A stretch of 64,000 nucleotides of DNA from Sphingorhabdus sp. SMR4y (GTDB taxonomy: Bacteria; Pseudomonadota; Alphaproteobacteria; Sphingomonadales; Sphingomonadaceae), in NCBI RefSeq assembly GCF_002218195.1, contig NZ_CP022336.1, positions 1,426,001 to 1,490,000 on the forward strand, written 5' to 3'. Below are positions 18,112 to 28,140 of this stretch, piece by piece; within the stretch, counting starts at the first letter, position 1, and each line of letters opens with the position of its first letter. Under the pieces are notes generated by a model, which was not told where the DNA came from, ran no database searches, and worked only from the letters and a program-made list of their open reading frames with translations. The translations under genes were made by a program, and so were the position numbers.

Positions 18112-18558
18112 CTACATCGCCAGTCGGGCTTCATAAGCGAGCACGTCCGCGCGCAGCCGGAGCGCATCGTGATAGGCATTATGCGGCACCGCACTGCTCG
18201 CGCCCGAACTGACAAGCTCGCCATCCACCAACTCAAAGCGAATATTGCGCACCGGTTTCATAAGCCCCGGGCCAGTCACCAGCAATCGCGCGGCATGGGC
18301 GATGTCTTCCGGCCAGTCAGCCACCAGCACCGGTCGGGGATCATCACTCAGATAGTCTGCGAACAGATCGGCGACGCGGGTCCTGGGCACCGGCTCTATT
18401 TTCAGTACAGGCAGGACATGCTCGACGACCCATGGCGTTGGACTGGAACATTCTATCGCCGCATAAAATGGCGTCTGCCTTTCGTCTTCGGGCACGAGTG
18501 CGATAGAAATGAGGTCGCCGCAAAAGCCGTTGAATTCCGTATCCAGAAAATAGCGCAT
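18112..18558 (-). CDS. 3'-5' exoribonuclease-like protein (Rv2179c family)
   Basis: About 148 residues with the DEDDh exonuclease layout: D and E in YFLDTEFNGF at residues 4-13, a central LVADWPEDI segment and a late VPHNAYHDALRLR motif with the catalytic His and Asp. This matches the RNase T-like family described for mycobacterial Rv2179c. The open frame reaches 18591, but ATG 18558 begins the conserved MRYFLDTEF word. It stands alone between the signalling protein and a serine hydrolase. RNA trimming is the family activity; the substrate is not known. Confidence 0.8.
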   Translation of the reverse strand: MRYFLDTEFNGFCGDLISIALVPEDERQTPFYAAIECSSPTPWVVEHVLPVLKIEPVPRTRVADLFADYLSDDPRPVLVADWPEDIAHAARLLVTGPGLMKPVRNIRFELVDGELVSSGASSAVPHNAYHDALRLRADVLAYEARLAM

Positions 18559-18756
18559 CGTTGAAATCCTCGTATATCCGCGCGATATCACCGCAGCTCC
18601 CGCACTTCGAAAGCTACCGTCTTATCAAACTGGCGGATAGAGATAATTGCCTAATCGCGATGGTGGCGAAACTGTGGTCACGGATGGTCCTTCCATCTGG
18701 ACAGGCGGACCCCGCAAAAACAGCACCCACAACCCTTCAAAGCGAACCGGCCCATA

Positions 18757-19908
18757 TCATGTCATCTGATAGGCCGTCGTTTCCACTGCAGCCAGAACAC
18801 GAAGCGCTGCCGCGTCTGCAAAAGGCAGAAATTGCATCAACACCAGACCGGCAATGTCGCTCGCGGGGTCGATCCAGAAATAGCAGTTGGACAGTCCCGC
18901 CCATGCAAGGCTGCCGGCCGCACGACCACAGGGGCCTGTTTCCGGGTTGATCAAAAAGCCCAGGCCCCAGCCGCAGCCCATCTCCGGAAAAGGATCAAAG
19001 GAGTTGGCAAGCTGCGGCGCCACGCTCTCCATCGGCCCCGGCCTCATTGCACCAATCTGGTTTTTCGACATCGCTGCCACGGTCTCTTCGCTGACAATCC
19101 GGGCCCCGTCGAGCGATCCGCGATTCAGGATCATCCGCATGAAACGCATATAATCTGCAGCTGTAGAATAGAGCCCGCCGCCGCCAGACTGGAATTCCGC
19201 TGCATCTCCACCGCCAATTTCAATCGGAAATGGCACCAGGCCTTCCGCTTGGCGGGAGAGCAGAGGAACCCGGCGTCCGATCTTGTCCGGGCTCACGGAG
19301 AAACCCGTATCGTGCATGGCCAGCGGCGCGAATATATGTTCCTCCATATAGGCGCCCAGCGTCTGCCCGCTGGCCGACTCAACCGCCCGTCCGACCCAGT
19401 CGGTGCTCACGCCGTAAAGCCAGTCTGCCCCCGGTTCGAACATCAATGGCGCTGTAATGCTGGCTATACTCGCGGGCGCGACCTTTCCCTGGGCTTTTGC
19501 CATGTCGCTGCAGGTAAATGCATAGCCGAGCCCAGAGGTATGCGTGAGCAGATGGCGGAGGGTAATAGCTGTGCTGGCAGACTCCATTATAGGCGCACCG
19601 TCCCCGTCAAAGCCGTTCAGGACATCAGGATTAGCCAGTTCGGGCAGGATCGGGGCGATCGGTTCATCCAGCGCCAACAGGCCGCGTTCAACCAGTTGCA
19701 TCGCGGCCACCGATGTGATCGCCTTGGTCATCGACGCGATCTGGAATATGCCATCAATGGTCATCGCCCTGCCGGTTTCGGGGTCAGCCAGCCCCGCTTG
19801 CGCTGACACGATTATTCCGTCGGCGTTGCCAACCATCGCAACCGCGCCTGCAACCGGCTGTTTGGCCAGCACCTGGTCCAGGGTTTTCTGCAAATCCCGC
19901 TGCGGCAA
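18757..19908 (-). CDS. Serine hydrolase of the beta-lactamase/EstB family
   Basis: 383 residues, class C beta-lactamase-like fold. The S-x-x-K motif is SMTK in IFQIASMTKAITSVA at about residues 59-62, the tyrosine motif is YGVS (about 165), and HLLTHTSGLGYAF is a typical early word of esterase-type members. The third motif is WAGLSNCY rather than KTG, as in esterases, so cephalosporinase activity is unlikely. There is no signal peptide, so it should be cytoplasmic. It uses a TTG start at 19908 with AAGGA a suitable distance upstream. It lies behind fghA on the same strand with a hairpin between. Substrate unknown; a carboxylic ester is likely. Confidence 0.85.
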   Translation of the reverse strand: MPQRDLQKTLDQVLAKQPVAGAVAMVGNADGIIVSAQAGLADPETGRAMTIDGIFQIASMTKAITSVAAMQLVERGLLALDEPIAPILPELANPDVLNGFDGDGAPIMESASTAITLRHLLTHTSGLGYAFTCSDMAKAQGKVAPASIASITAPLMFEPGADWLYGVSTDWVGRAVESASGQTLGAYMEEHIFAPLAMHDTGFSVSPDKIGRRVPLLSRQAEGLVPFPIEIGGGDAAEFQSGGGGLYSTAADYMRFMRMILNRGSLDGARIVSEETVAAMSKNQIGAMRPGPMESVAPQLANSFDPFPEMGCGWGLGFLINPETGPCGRAAGSLAWAGLSNCYFWIDPASDIAGLVLMQFLPFADAAALRVLAAVETTAYQMT

Positions 19909-19935
19909 GGCTTCTTCCTTTTATGACATGTCGCT

Positions 19936-19956
19936 AAAATCGAAGGGTTCGATTTT
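19936..19956 (-). terminator. Hairpin after fghA, probable terminator
   Basis: AAAATCGAA-GGG-TTCGATTTT, a perfect 9-bp stem beginning 6 bp past the fghA stop. The U-run is inside the stem (…GATTTT) rather than after it, so termination strength is uncertain. Confidence 0.5.
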
Positions 19957-19961
19957 CGGGA

Positions 19962-20789
19962 TCACAGACGCTCGGCGTGCCAGCGCAGATGATCCTCCAT
20001 GAACGTCGAAATGAAATAATAGCTGTGATCATATCCTTCGCGCATATTGAGACTGAGCGGGATGCCTGCCTTGTCACAAGCTTCCACCAGAAGTTGCGGC
20101 TTCAATTGCTCTTCGAGGAAATTGTCGCTCGTTCCCTGATCGACCAATATATCGCCGACACGCGCGCCGTCTTCGATCAGCGCGCAGGCGTCATATTGGC
20201 GCCAGATTGCCTTGTCGTTGCCGACATAGCCGCCAAGCGCCTTTTCACCCCAGGGACAGTTGAGCGGGGAAACGATAGGCGCAAAGGCGGATACGCTCTT
20301 GTACTGGTCCGGATTGCGCAGCGCGATGGTCAGCGCGCCATGGCCACCCATGCTGTGGCCGAATATCGCCTGGCGCTCCATATCGGCCGGAAATTCCCTC
20401 GCAATCAGCTCGGGCAGCTCTTTCTCGACATAGCTGCGCATGCGGAAATGCTTGGCCCAGGGTTCTTCGGTCGCATCGACATAAAAGCCTGCGCCCTGTC
20501 CCATGTCATAGGACTCGTCGTCGGCCACGTCCTCGCCGCGGGGCGAGCTGTCCGGCGCGACTATGATCAGCCCCAGTTCGCTCGCCGCCTGGCGATATTC
20601 GCCCTTCTCCATGACATTGGCATGGGTGCAGGTCAGGCCGGACAGATACCAGACGACCGGCAGCCTCGCGCCCTCTTCATGGTCCGGGACATAGACCGCG
20701 AAGGTCATGTCTGTGCCTGTTTCGGCGGACGCATGGGTATAGACTCCCTGCGTTCCGGCGAAGCTTCTGTTGGTCGAAACCGTTTCCAT
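19962..20789 (-). CDS. fghA: S-formylglutathione hydrolase
   Basis: 275 residues, esterase D family alpha/beta hydrolase. It hydrolyses S-formylglutathione to formate and glutathione, the second step of glutathione-dependent formaldehyde detoxification. The nucleophile is S146 in FGHSMGGHGA; YLSGLTCTHANVMEKG and APDSSPRG are family words, and the late VDQGTSDNFL and MREGYDHSYYFI segments carry the catalytic Asp and His. Its ATG overlaps the adhC stop by 1 bp (TAATG), so the two are translationally coupled. Confidence 0.96.
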   Translation of the reverse strand: METVSTNRSFAGTQGVYTHASAETGTDMTFAVYVPDHEEGARLPVVWYLSGLTCTHANVMEKGEYRQAASELGLIIVAPDSSPRGEDVADDESYDMGQGAGFYVDATEEPWAKHFRMRSYVEKELPELIAREFPADMERQAIFGHSMGGHGALTIALRNPDQYKSVSAFAPIVSPLNCPWGEKALGGYVGNDKAIWRQYDACALIEDGARVGDILVDQGTSDNFLEEQLKPQLLVEACDKAGIPLSLNMREGYDHSYYFISTFMEDHLRWHAERL

Positions 20790-21898
20790 TAAAAGACCAC
20801 CACGCTGCGGATGCTCTCGCCCGCATGCATCAGGTCAAATCCCTTGTTGATCTCTTCCAGCGACAATGTGTGGGTGATCATCGGGTCAATTTCGATCTTG
20901 CCGTTGACATACCAGTCGACAATCTTCGGAACATCGGTCCGGCCGCGCGCGCCGCCGAATGCCGTGCCTTTCCAGACGCGGCCCGTGACCAGCTGGAACG
21001 GTCGGGTCGAAATTTCCTTGCCGGCTTCGGCGACACCGATGATGATGCTTTCGCCCCATCCGCGATGGCAGGCTTCCAGCGCCTGACGCATCACGTCGGT
21101 ATTGCCGGTGCAGTCGAATGTATAGTCAGCGCCGCCATCGGTGAGCGCCACCAGATGCTCGACAATATCGCCCTGGATCTTGTTCGGATTGACGAAATGG
21201 GTCATGCCAAACTTCCTGCCCCATTCTTCGCGATCGTCATTGATATCGACGCCGATAATCTTGTCTGCGCCGACCATTCGCGCGCCCTGCAGCACGTTGA
21301 GGCCGATGCCGCCGAGACCGAAGACGATGACATTGGAGCCCGGCTCCACCTTGGCCGTGTTGGTTACCGCGCCAACACCGGTGGTAACGCCGCAACCGAT
21401 GTAGCAGCTGGTGTTGAAGGGAGCGTCGGTGCGGATCTTCGCAACCGCGATTTCGGGCACAACGATGAAGTTCGAGAAGGTCGAGCAGCCCATATAATGG
21501 TAAATCGCCTCACCCTTGTAGGACATGCGGCTGGTGCCGTCGGGCATAAGCCCTTGCCCCTGCGTCGAACGGATCGCGGTGCACAGGTTGGTCTTGCCGG
21601 ACAGGCAGCTTTTGCACTGGCGGCATTCCGGCGTGTAAAGCGGGATCACGTGATCGTCGGGCACTACCGAGGTTACGCCTGGTCCGACTTCGCGCACGAT
21701 CCCGGCGCCTTCATGGCCCAGCACGCTCGGAAACTTGCCCTCGCTGTCCAGGCCGTCGAGCGTGTAGGCATCGGTGTGGCAAATGCCGGTCGCCATGATC
21801 TCGACCAGCACTTCACCCGCTTTCGGGCCCTCCAGATCCAGCTCGACGATTTCGAGTGGCTTTTTCGCTTCAAATGCTACGGCTGCACGGGTTTTCAT
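20789..21898 (-). CDS. adhC: S-(hydroxymethyl)glutathione dehydrogenase / class III alcohol dehydrogenase
   Basis: 369 residues, zinc-dependent medium-chain dehydrogenase. It oxidises S-hydroxymethylglutathione, formed from formaldehyde and glutathione, with NAD. Catalytic zinc ligands are the Cys in [14 protein letters not shown] and the His in LGHEGAGIV; the structural zinc site is the four-cysteine loop [33 protein letters not shown] and [10 protein letters not shown] are class III words. It is the first gene of the adhC-fghA operon. The usual frmR-type repressor gene is not present next to it. Confidence 0.96.
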   Translation of the reverse strand: MKTRAAVAFEAKKPLEIVELDLEGPKAGEVLVEIMATGICHTDAYTLDGLDSEGKFPSVLGHEGAGIVREVGPGVTSVVPDDHVIPLYTPECRQCKSCLSGKTNLCTAIRSTQGQGLMPDGTSRMSYKGEAIYHYMGCSTFSNFIVVPEIAVAKIRTDAPFNTSCYIGCGVTTGVGAVTNTAKVEPGSNVIVFGLGGIGLNVLQGARMVGADKIIGVDINDDREEWGRKFGMTHFVNPNKIQGDIVEHLVALTDGGADYTFDCTGNTDVMRQALEACHRGWGESIIIGVAEAGKEISTRPFQLVTGRVWKGTAFGGARGRTDVPKIVDWYVNGKIEIDPMITHTLSLEEINKGFDLMHAGESIRSVVVF

Positions 21899-22209
21899 AT
21901 TAGGCTTTTCCTTCTCTCGTCCCTATGATCATATTTTGCTGATCATTTTACTAGTCTGCCCCGATGGGTGTTCGCAAGACAAAGCTTCCACCATCCGCCC
22001 ATTGGAACCGCTTTTTCTTCGGAAGGCCGCAAATTTTCAGCCATGATCGCGAATAACGCGATCACAGGTCGGTCACCGGCATTTTTTCCATTGTCCGGCT
22101 GTGTAAGGACTGGCTAGAGACGATGGCCATCCTTTTTCAACAAATCGCTGGCAAGACCAAACCATAAACCGCATGTACCGCGCCCCATCCCGGGATTGAA
22201 AGAACCATT
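21899..22209. other. Divergent intergenic region adhC/purU
   Basis: 311 bp between two divergent genes of one-carbon metabolism. It should contain both promoters. I recognise no gene, no RNA and no clear operator palindrome. Confidence 0.5.
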
Positions 22210-23070
22210 ATGCCGACCGAAAGACAGATATTGACCTTATCCTGCCCGGACCAGCCGGGCCTTGTGGCGAGTGTCGCCAAGATACTGGCCGATAACGGCG
22301 GCAATATCGTCGATTCGCAGCAGTTCAATGATAGTGAGACCGACCATTTCTTCATGCGCGTGGTCTTTGATTTGGCGCAAGGCCCGGCGCTCGGCGCCAT
22401 TTCCGACGCGATGCAGGCCTTCGCCGCTGAAAAGCAGGTGGAGTGGAAACTGCGGAGCAGTGACGAGCGGACCAAAGTCATCGTTATGGTTTCCAAATTC
22501 GACCATTGTCTGATCGACCTTCTCTATCGCTACCGGATCGGGGAACTGCCGATGGAAGTGGTGGGCATAATCTGCAACCATCCTCGTGACGCCCTGAAAA
22601 TATCGCTGATCGAGGATGTCCCCTTCCATCATCTGCCGGTATCGAAAGAAACCAAGCCGGAACAAGAAGCGCAAATCAAGCAACTGGTGATTGAAAGCGG
22701 CGCGGAACTGGTCGTTCTTGCCCGCTATATGCAGATTCTCTCCGATGACCTCGCCGGTTTCCTGTCCGGCCGCTGCATCAATATCCACCACAGCTTCCTG
22801 CCTGGCTTCAAGGGCGCCAAGCCTTATCATCAGGCCCATGCCCGCGGCGTTAAAATGATTGGCGCGACCGCCCATTATGTCACTGCAGATCTGGATGAAG
22901 GACCGATCATCCATCAGGATGTGGAAGCGATCAGCCATGCCGACACGCCCGATCAGCTGGTGAGCAAGGGGCGCGACATTGAACGCCGGGTTCTCTCGCA
23001 GGCTGTCCATTACCATCTCGCGGACCGAGTCTTTCTGAACGGACACAAGACAGTGGTTTTCAAAAACTGA
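22210..23070 (+). CDS. purU: Formyltetrahydrofolate deformylase
   Basis: 286 residues. An N-terminal ACT regulatory domain (about 5-85, beginning [20 protein letters not shown]) is joined to a formyltransferase-like catalytic domain with the motif [19 protein letters not shown] and the Asp-bearing [12 protein letters not shown]. PurU hydrolyses 10-formyl-tetrahydrofolate to formate and THF, balancing one-carbon and THF pools; the ACT domain senses glycine and methionine in E. coli. It diverges from adhC-fghA, so two formate-producing routes sit side by side. Confidence 0.95.
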   Translation: MPTERQILTLSCPDQPGLVASVAKILADNGGNIVDSQQFNDSETDHFFMRVVFDLAQGPALGAISDAMQAFAAEKQVEWKLRSSDERTKVIVMVSKFDHCLIDLLYRYRIGELPMEVVGIICNHPRDALKISLIEDVPFHHLPVSKETKPEQEAQIKQLVIESGAELVVLARYMQILSDDLAGFLSGRCINIHHSFLPGFKGAKPYHQAHARGVKMIGATAHYVTADLDEGPIIHQDVEAISHADTPDQLVSKGRDIERRVLSQAVHYHLADRVFLNGHKTVVFKN

Positions 23071-23315
23071 CTGCAGTCGCAATATGGTCAGCCGGATGCG
23101 GCAAATCTTCCGATGCGCCGCTGTCAGTCCCGAAATATGAGGCCATAGCTGATGCACAACGAATGAATCCTGCACCAGGATTGGCAGTTGATCTTCCGGC
23201 CAAGTTCGTTTCAATCAGCAGCGAAGACCGCAGTCCATACTGTCTGGCGCCTCTCGCGGGCGCTGGCGGAAGACAATATGGTCGGCAGAGATTTCAGGGT
23301 TAAGGACAGGAATGC

Positions 23316-24464
23316 ATGCAGGATTATAGCGATATACGGGATGAAGTTGCCAAGCTTTGCCAGAGATTCCCCGGCGAATATTGGCGGGCACGGGACAAGG
23401 CGCGCGAATATCCCAGCGATTTTGTCGCCGCTCTTGGCGAGGCCGGCTATCTGGCAGCCCTGATCCCGGAGGAATTTGGCGGCGCCGGATTGCCGATCTC
23501 GGCGGCAGCGGCGATCCTCGAGGAAATCCAGGCGCAGGGCTGCAACGGTGGCGCGGTGCATGCGCAAATGTATATCATGGGCACGATGCTGCGCCACGGA
23601 TCGGACGCACAAAAAGCACAATATCTGCCGAAGATCGCGACCGGTGAATTGCGCCTGCAGGCCTTTGGCGTGACCGAACCGACCAGCGGCACCGATACGC
23701 TGGCGCTCAAGACCGTGGCGAAGCGGGACGACGATGACTATATCGTCAACGGCCAGAAATTATGGACCAGCCGCGCCGAGCATAGCGACCTGATGCTGTT
23801 GCTCGCCCGCACCACCCCGCGCGATCAGGTGGCCAAGCGCACCGACGGCCTGTCGGTCTTTCTGGTCGACATGAACGCGGCCAGGGACAACGGGCTGACC
23901 ATCCGGCCGATCGACACGATGATGAACCACAGCACCACCGAACTGTTCTTCGACAATATGCGCGTGCCGGCCGCCAATCTGATCGGCGAGGAAGGCAAGG
24001 GCTTTCGCTATATCCTCTCCGGCATGAATGCGGAACGGCTGCTGATCGCGGCGGAATGTATCGGGGACGCCAAATGGTTCATCGAGAAGGCAACCGCCTA
24101 TGCCAAGGAACGGGTGCTGTTCGACCGGCCGATCGGCCAAAACCAGGGCGTCCAGTTCCCGATCGCCCGCGCCTATGCGCAGATGCGCGCGGCCGAACTG
24201 CTGGTCCACGAGGGCCTGCGCAAATATGAGGCGGGCGAGAATTGCGGCGAGGAAGCCAATATGGCCAAGATGCTGGCCGCCGACGCCAGCTGGGCGGCCG
24301 GAGAAGCCTGCGTCCAGACCCACGGCGGTTTCGGCTTTGCCGCGGAATATGACGTCGAGCGCAAGTTCCGCGAAACCCGGCTCTACCAGGTCGCCCCGAT
24401 CAGCACCAACATGATCCTCTCCTATGTCGCAGAACATGTGCTGGGCCTGCCGCGGAGCTATTAA
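23316..24464 (+). CDS. Acyl-CoA dehydrogenase family protein
   Basis: 382 residues, normal length. The helical N-domain, the FAD/substrate beta domain with FGVTEPTSGTDT and KLWTSRAEHSD, and the C-terminal helices with QTHGGFGFAAEYDVERKFRE are all present. It catalyses FAD-dependent alpha,beta-dehydrogenation of an acyl-CoA, passing electrons to ETF. At the usual medium-chain position of the catalytic Glu it reads APISTN, but an Glu occurs in NAERLLIAA, the position used by isovaleryl-CoA-type enzymes. The stop overlaps the next gene by 1 bp (TAATG), so the product is probably handed to the dehydratase downstream. Confidence 0.9.
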   Translation: MQDYSDIRDEVAKLCQRFPGEYWRARDKAREYPSDFVAALGEAGYLAALIPEEFGGAGLPISAAAAILEEIQAQGCNGGAVHAQMYIMGTMLRHGSDAQKAQYLPKIATGELRLQAFGVTEPTSGTDTLALKTVAKRDDDDYIVNGQKLWTSRAEHSDLMLLLARTTPRDQVAKRTDGLSVFLVDMNAARDNGLTIRPIDTMMNHSTTELFFDNMRVPAANLIGEEGKGFRYILSGMNAERLLIAAECIGDAKWFIEKATAYAKERVLFDRPIGQNQGVQFPIARAYAQMRAAELLVHEGLRKYEAGENCGEEANMAKMLAADASWAAGEACVQTHGGFGFAAEYDVERKFRETRLYQVAPISTNMILSYVAEHVLGLPRSY

Positions 24465-25291
24465 TGAGTGACTGGAAAGACTGGATCGGCAAGAGCGAAA
24501 CGCGCCATGATGTGATCACGCCCGGCTTGCTGCACCGCTTTTGTGCAACCATCGACCGGCCGGTCACCGACGCGATCCCGCAAGGATTGCACTGGTGTCT
24601 TGCCCTGCCCGATACGTCGACCGCGCAACTTGCCGAAGATGGCCATCCGGCAAAGGGCGGTTTCCTGCCGCCCATCCCCCTGCCCCGCCGCATGTGGGCT
24701 TCAAGCAGTATTTCGTTCGAACGGCCGCTGCAGCTAGGCGACGAAATTTCGCGCGTCTCGACCGTCGCCAGCATAGAGGAGAAATCCGGAAAATCCGGCA
24801 ATCTGGTGTTTGTGGCGGTCGACCATGAAACCCGCGTCGGTGATATTGTCGCGATCAGGGAACGGCAGAATATCGTCTACCGCGAACCGGCCGCCGCTCC
24901 GGCACCGGCACGCCAGACCAGCAGCGTAGCGCCGGACCTGCAGGACTGGGACTGGCAACAGACAATCGTCCCGTCCGAGCCCTTGCTATTCCGCTATTCG
25001 GCGCTGACCTTCAACAGTCACCGCATCCATTATGACCGGCCCTATGCGATGGAGAAAGAAGGCTATCCCGGTCTGGTCGTGCACGGACCGCTAATGGCGA
25101 CATTGTTGCTCAATCTCGCGGCGAGCGAACTGGGCGCAAACAGGCTCTCAGGTTTTTCCTTCCGCGGACAGGCACCGGCCTTTGCCAACAGGCCGATATA
25201 TCTGGTCGGCAAACAGGAGGGCGAGAATATTTCGCTCGCCGTGATCGGAAACGATGGCAAGGACATCATGTCCGCGCAGGCGATGATCTAG
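24464..25291 (+). CDS. MaoC/FAS1-like acyl-CoA dehydratase (mesaconyl-C4-CoA hydratase type)
   Basis: 275 residues, two hot-dog halves. The N-terminal half is FAS1-like dehydratase type (GLHWCLALPD, GGFLPPIPLPRRMWASSS); the C-terminal half contains the hydratase motif with catalytic His/Asp in FNSHRIHYDRPYAMEKEGYPG and then VVHGPLMATLL. Related enzymes hydrate mesaconyl-C4-CoA or other branched enoyl-CoA. It is translationally coupled to the acyl-CoA dehydrogenase: dehydrogenation then hydration of a branched or dicarboxylic acyl-CoA. The exact substrate is not visible. Confidence 0.85.
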   Translation: MSDWKDWIGKSETRHDVITPGLLHRFCATIDRPVTDAIPQGLHWCLALPDTSTAQLAEDGHPAKGGFLPPIPLPRRMWASSSISFERPLQLGDEISRVSTVASIEEKSGKSGNLVFVAVDHETRVGDIVAIRERQNIVYREPAAAPAPARQTSSVAPDLQDWDWQQTIVPSEPLLFRYSALTFNSHRIHYDRPYAMEKEGYPGLVVHGPLMATLLLNLAASELGANRLSGFSFRGQAPAFANRPIYLVGKQEGENISLAVIGNDGKDIMSAQAMI

Positions 25292-25566
25292 GCACCGCCT
25301 TGGCGAATTTTACAGCAACGCGCCTTTTTATTTTCTGTGACCTTTGCCTCAAGATATTGTTTTTTAGTGTTCTTTTGGCAATCACCTGCCATCTAGTGTG
25401 ACCTTTGGGCCAGCGGAAGATGCCGGCCGGGTCGCGGGCAAAAGACCGGAGCCATTTCGCACATATCCAGAATGTCAAAGAGCCTTACGGTTGCGAGATT
25501 AAGCCAGCCGGTGGCGTGTAGGAAAGCATTTTGCTGCGCTTCATTGAATTTGCCATTGCAAATCTC

Positions 25567-25655
25567 CGTTCGTGCTGAGCCTGTCGAAGCACAGGTGGGA
25601 CAAGCTGACATTGCCCTGCAGACGCTGGACCCTTCGACAGGCTCAGGGCGAACGG
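25567..25655. repeat. Sphingomonad REP-like module, copy 1
   Basis: Begins CGTTCGTGCTGAGCCTGTCG (25567 onward) and ends with the inverse-oriented CCTTCGACAGGCTCAGGGCG, so the two ends form a long imperfect inverted repeat of about 25 bp with the inner segment GACAAGCTGACATTGCC between. The same ends recur at 25719-25808. Confidence 0.85.
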
Positions 25656-25718
25656 AATTTTTTGCGGAGCAACTGTGCTCGGTGCGGGCAAGCTTTGGAA
25701 GCTCGCGCGGAGCACAAT

Positions 25719-25808
25719 CCGTTCGTGCTGAGCTTGTCGAAGCACGGGTTGAGCAAGCTGACATTGCCACGCAGTCTCCGGACCCTTCGACAGGCTCAGA
25801 ACGAACGG
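25719..25808. repeat. Sphingomonad REP-like module, copy 2
   Basis: Same architecture as copy 1, same orientation: starts CCGTTCGTGCTGAGCTTGTC, inner segment GAGCAAGCTGACATTGCC, ends CCTTCGACAGGCTCAGAACG. The inner sequence is shared, which points to duplication of a whole bimodular unit rather than two unrelated palindromes. Confidence 0.85.
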
Positions 25809-25845
25809 GAGCGAACCGAGACGCCCAATTCCAGCCGCAACATGA

Positions 25846-25884
25846 AAAGCCCGGCGGCTGCGGATCACGCGGCCACCGGGCTTT
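25846..25884 (-). terminator. Terminator of katG (possibly bidirectional)
   Basis: AAAGCCCGGCGGC (25846-25858) pairs with GCCACCGGGCTTT (25872-25884) at 12 of 13 positions. It starts 19 bp past the katG stop; on the minus strand the stem ends CTTTTCAT. On the plus strand a TTTTTT run follows seven bases later. Confidence 0.7.
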
Positions 25885-25902
25885 CCAGTTTTTTATGTCA
25901 GC

Positions 25903-28140
25903 CTAGAAACGGTCGGCGTTCATCACCTTGGTCCAGGCCGCAGCAAAATCTTCGACAAATTGCTGGTCGGCATCGTCCGACGCATAGACTTCCGCAACGG
26001 CGCGCAATTCCGAATTGGAGCCAAAGATCAGATCAACCGGCGTCGCGGTCCAGGTCAGTTCGCCGGTCTTGCGGTCATGACCCTCGTACAGTCCCGGTTG
26101 CGATTCCGATTTCTTCCACTGCGTTTTCATGTCGAGCAGATTGACGAAAAAGTCGTTGCTCAACTGGCCGGGATTGGCGGTAAACCCGCCATGGGACGAC
26201 TTGCCCGCATTGGCATTCAATGTCCGCAAACCGCCCACCAGCACCGTCATTTCCGGTACCGTCAGGTTGAGCGCATCCGCCTTGTCAACCAATGCAGCCG
26301 CTGGCGCCAGATCAGCACCGGCTGCGTAATAGTTGCGGAAGCCGTCCGCCTTGGGCTCGAGATAGGCAAAGGAAGCCGCGTCGGTCTGCTCCTGCGTGGC
26401 ATCGACACGGCCGGGCGTGAACGGCAGACTGACCTTGTGCCCCGCCTTGCTTGCCGCTTGCTCGACCGCAGCATTGCCGCCCAGAACGATCAGGTCGGCG
26501 AGCGAAACCTGCTTGCCGCCCGTGGCGCTGCGGTTGAAATCCTTCTGGATCGCTTCCAGCTTGCCCAGCACCTTCGTCAGTTCCGCCGTGTCATTGACCG
26601 CCCAGTTGCGTTGCGGCTCCAGCCGCAGCCGAGCACCATTGGCGCCGCCGCGCATATCGCTGCCCCGGAAGGTCGAAGCCGAAGCCCATGCCGTGCGCAC
26701 CAGTTCGGGCGTCGACAGGCCGGAGGCCAGAATTCTCGACTTGAGTTGCGAGACGTCCGCGTCACCGATCATCGCATAGTCCGCAGCGGGCAACGGATCC
26801 TGCCAGATGAACGTCTGGCTCGGCGCATCAGCACCGAGATAGCGCGCCGAGGGCCCGAGATCGCGATGGGTCAGCTTGAACCACGCCCGGGCGAAGGCCG
26901 CCGCAAATTCATCGGGATTTTTGTGCCAATGCTCTGCGATTTTGCGGAACCCGGGATCTTCCTTGATCGCGATATCGGTGGTGAACATGATCGGCGCGTG
27001 GGTCTTGCCCGGGATATGCGCGTCCGGCACCATGTTGGCAGCGTTCGGATCGCTCGGAATCCACTGGGTCGCGCCGGCCGGGCTCTTGGTCTTCACCCAT
27101 TCGAAACCGAACAGATTGTCGAGATACTGGTTGGTGAAGGCGATCGGATTGGCCGACCATGCGCCTTCGAGACCGCTGGTGATCGTATCCTCGGCATTGC
27201 CCTTGCCGCATTTGTTGGCCCAGCCCATGCCCTGACTTTCGATTCCCGCAGCGGAGGGTTCGTCCCCCATGCATTCCTCGGGCTTGTGCGCACCATGCGC
27301 CTTGCCGAACGTGTGTCCACCGGCGATCAGGGCCAGCGTTTCCTCGTCATTCATTGCCATATTGCCAAAGGCCCGGCGAATGTCGGCTGCGGCAGAGATC
27401 GGGTCATGATTGCCGTTCGGACCTTCCGGATTGACGTAGATCAGACCCATCTGCGTCGCTGCGAGCGAACCCTTGAGGTCGCCCTTGCCGTCGCGACGCT
27501 TGTCTTCCAGCATCTTGGCTTCGGGCCCCCAGAACACGAGATCGGGTTGCCAGGCGTCCACGCGGCCACCGGCAAAGCCGATGGTCTTGAAGCCCATATC
27601 TTCAAGCGACACATTGCCGGTCAGCACCATCAGGTCGCCCCAGGACAATTTGCGGCCATATTTCTGCTTGATCGGCCAGACCAGTCGGCGGGCCTTGTCG
27701 AGGCTGACATTGTCGGGCCATGAGTTAAGCGGTTCGAACCGCTGCTCGCCGCCGTCAGAACCGCCGCGCCCGTCACCGACACGATAGGTGCCGGCGCTGT
27801 GCCAGGCCATGCGGATGAAGAACGGACCGTAATGGCCATAATCGGCCGGCCACCAGTCCTGCGAAGTGGTCAATACCTTTCGGATATCCTCCTTGACCGC
27901 CGCCAGATCAAGCGTTGCGAATTCGGCGGCATAGTCAAAGTCCGGCCCATAGGGGTTGGACTGGGCCTCGTGCTGGCGAAGCGCCGCGAGGTCCAGGCTT
28001 TGTGGCCACCAGTCCTTGTTCGTCATCGCCCCCGATGGATCCTGGACCACCGTTTTCTGGGCCTGAGCCGGGCTTGCGATCGCCAGCGGCGTCATGGAAG
28101 CCGCCAGCAAGGCAAAAATTGAAACCTGTGACTTGAACAT
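25903..28140 (-). CDS. katG: Catalase-peroxidase with signal peptide
   Basis: 745 residues, bifunctional heme enzyme removing hydrogen peroxide. The distal site is [11 protein letters not shown], the proximal heme ligand is His in [12 protein letters not shown], and the Trp-Tyr-Met adduct residues are present (W in MAWHS, Y in [10 protein letters not shown] 26 residues later in GNMAMNDEE). The catalytically inactive C-terminal repeat domain is complete. ATG 28140 follows AGGAGAGAG and starts a clear signal peptide ([19 protein letters not shown]), so the enzyme is probably periplasmic, unlike most KatG; KatP of enterohaemorrhagic E. coli is a known exported relative. No oxyR lies beside it. 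Confidence 0.95.
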   Translation of the reverse strand: MFKSQVSIFALLAASMTPLAIASPAQAQKTVVQDPSGAMTNKDWWPQSLDLAALRQHEAQSNPYGPDFDYAAEFATLDLAAVKEDIRKVLTTSQDWWPADYGHYGPFFIRMAWHSAGTYRVGDGRGGSDGGEQRFEPLNSWPDNVSLDKARRLVWPIKQKYGRKLSWGDLMVLTGNVSLEDMGFKTIGFAGGRVDAWQPDLVFWGPEAKMLEDKRRDGKGDLKGSLAATQMGLIYVNPEGPNGNHDPISAAADIRRAFGNMAMNDEETLALIAGGHTFGKAHGAHKPEECMGDEPSAAGIESQGMGWANKCGKGNAEDTITSGLEGAWSANPIAFTNQYLDNLFGFEWVKTKSPAGATQWIPSDPNAANMVPDAHIPGKTHAPIMFTTDIAIKEDPGFRKIAEHWHKNPDEFAAAFARAWFKLTHRDLGPSARYLGADAPSQTFIWQDPLPAADYAMIGDADVSQLKSRILASGLSTPELVRTAWASASTFRGSDMRGGANGARLRLEPQRNWAVNDTAELTKVLGKLEAIQKDFNRSATGGKQVSLADLIVLGGNAAVEQAASKAGHKVSLPFTPGRVDATQEQTDAASFAYLEPKADGFRNYYAAGADLAPAAALVDKADALNLTVPEMTVLVGGLRTLNANAGKSSHGGFTANPGQLSNDFFVNLLDMKTQWKKSESQPGLYEGHDRKTGELTWTATPVDLIFGSNSELRAVAEVYASDDADQQFVEDFAAAWTKVMNADRF

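Larger units (their letters stand above)
25292..25902. other. Gene-free region with repeat elements
   Basis: 611 bp between convergent genes. It contains two related palindromic repeat modules (listed separately) and the katG terminator. Frames of 120-140 codons occur here on both strands, but they encode repeat-derived words such as PFVLSLSKGP and have no ribosome-binding sites, so I do not call genes. Confidence 0.75.

Noticed and set aside
18757-19908. AmpC-type beta-lactamase
   Set aside because: No signal peptide and no KTG motif; the early HTSG motif fits esterase-type serine hydrolases.
25393-25868. Frames of 120-140 codons encoding VLSLSKGP-like words
   Set aside because: They are translations of the palindromic repeats, with no start signals.
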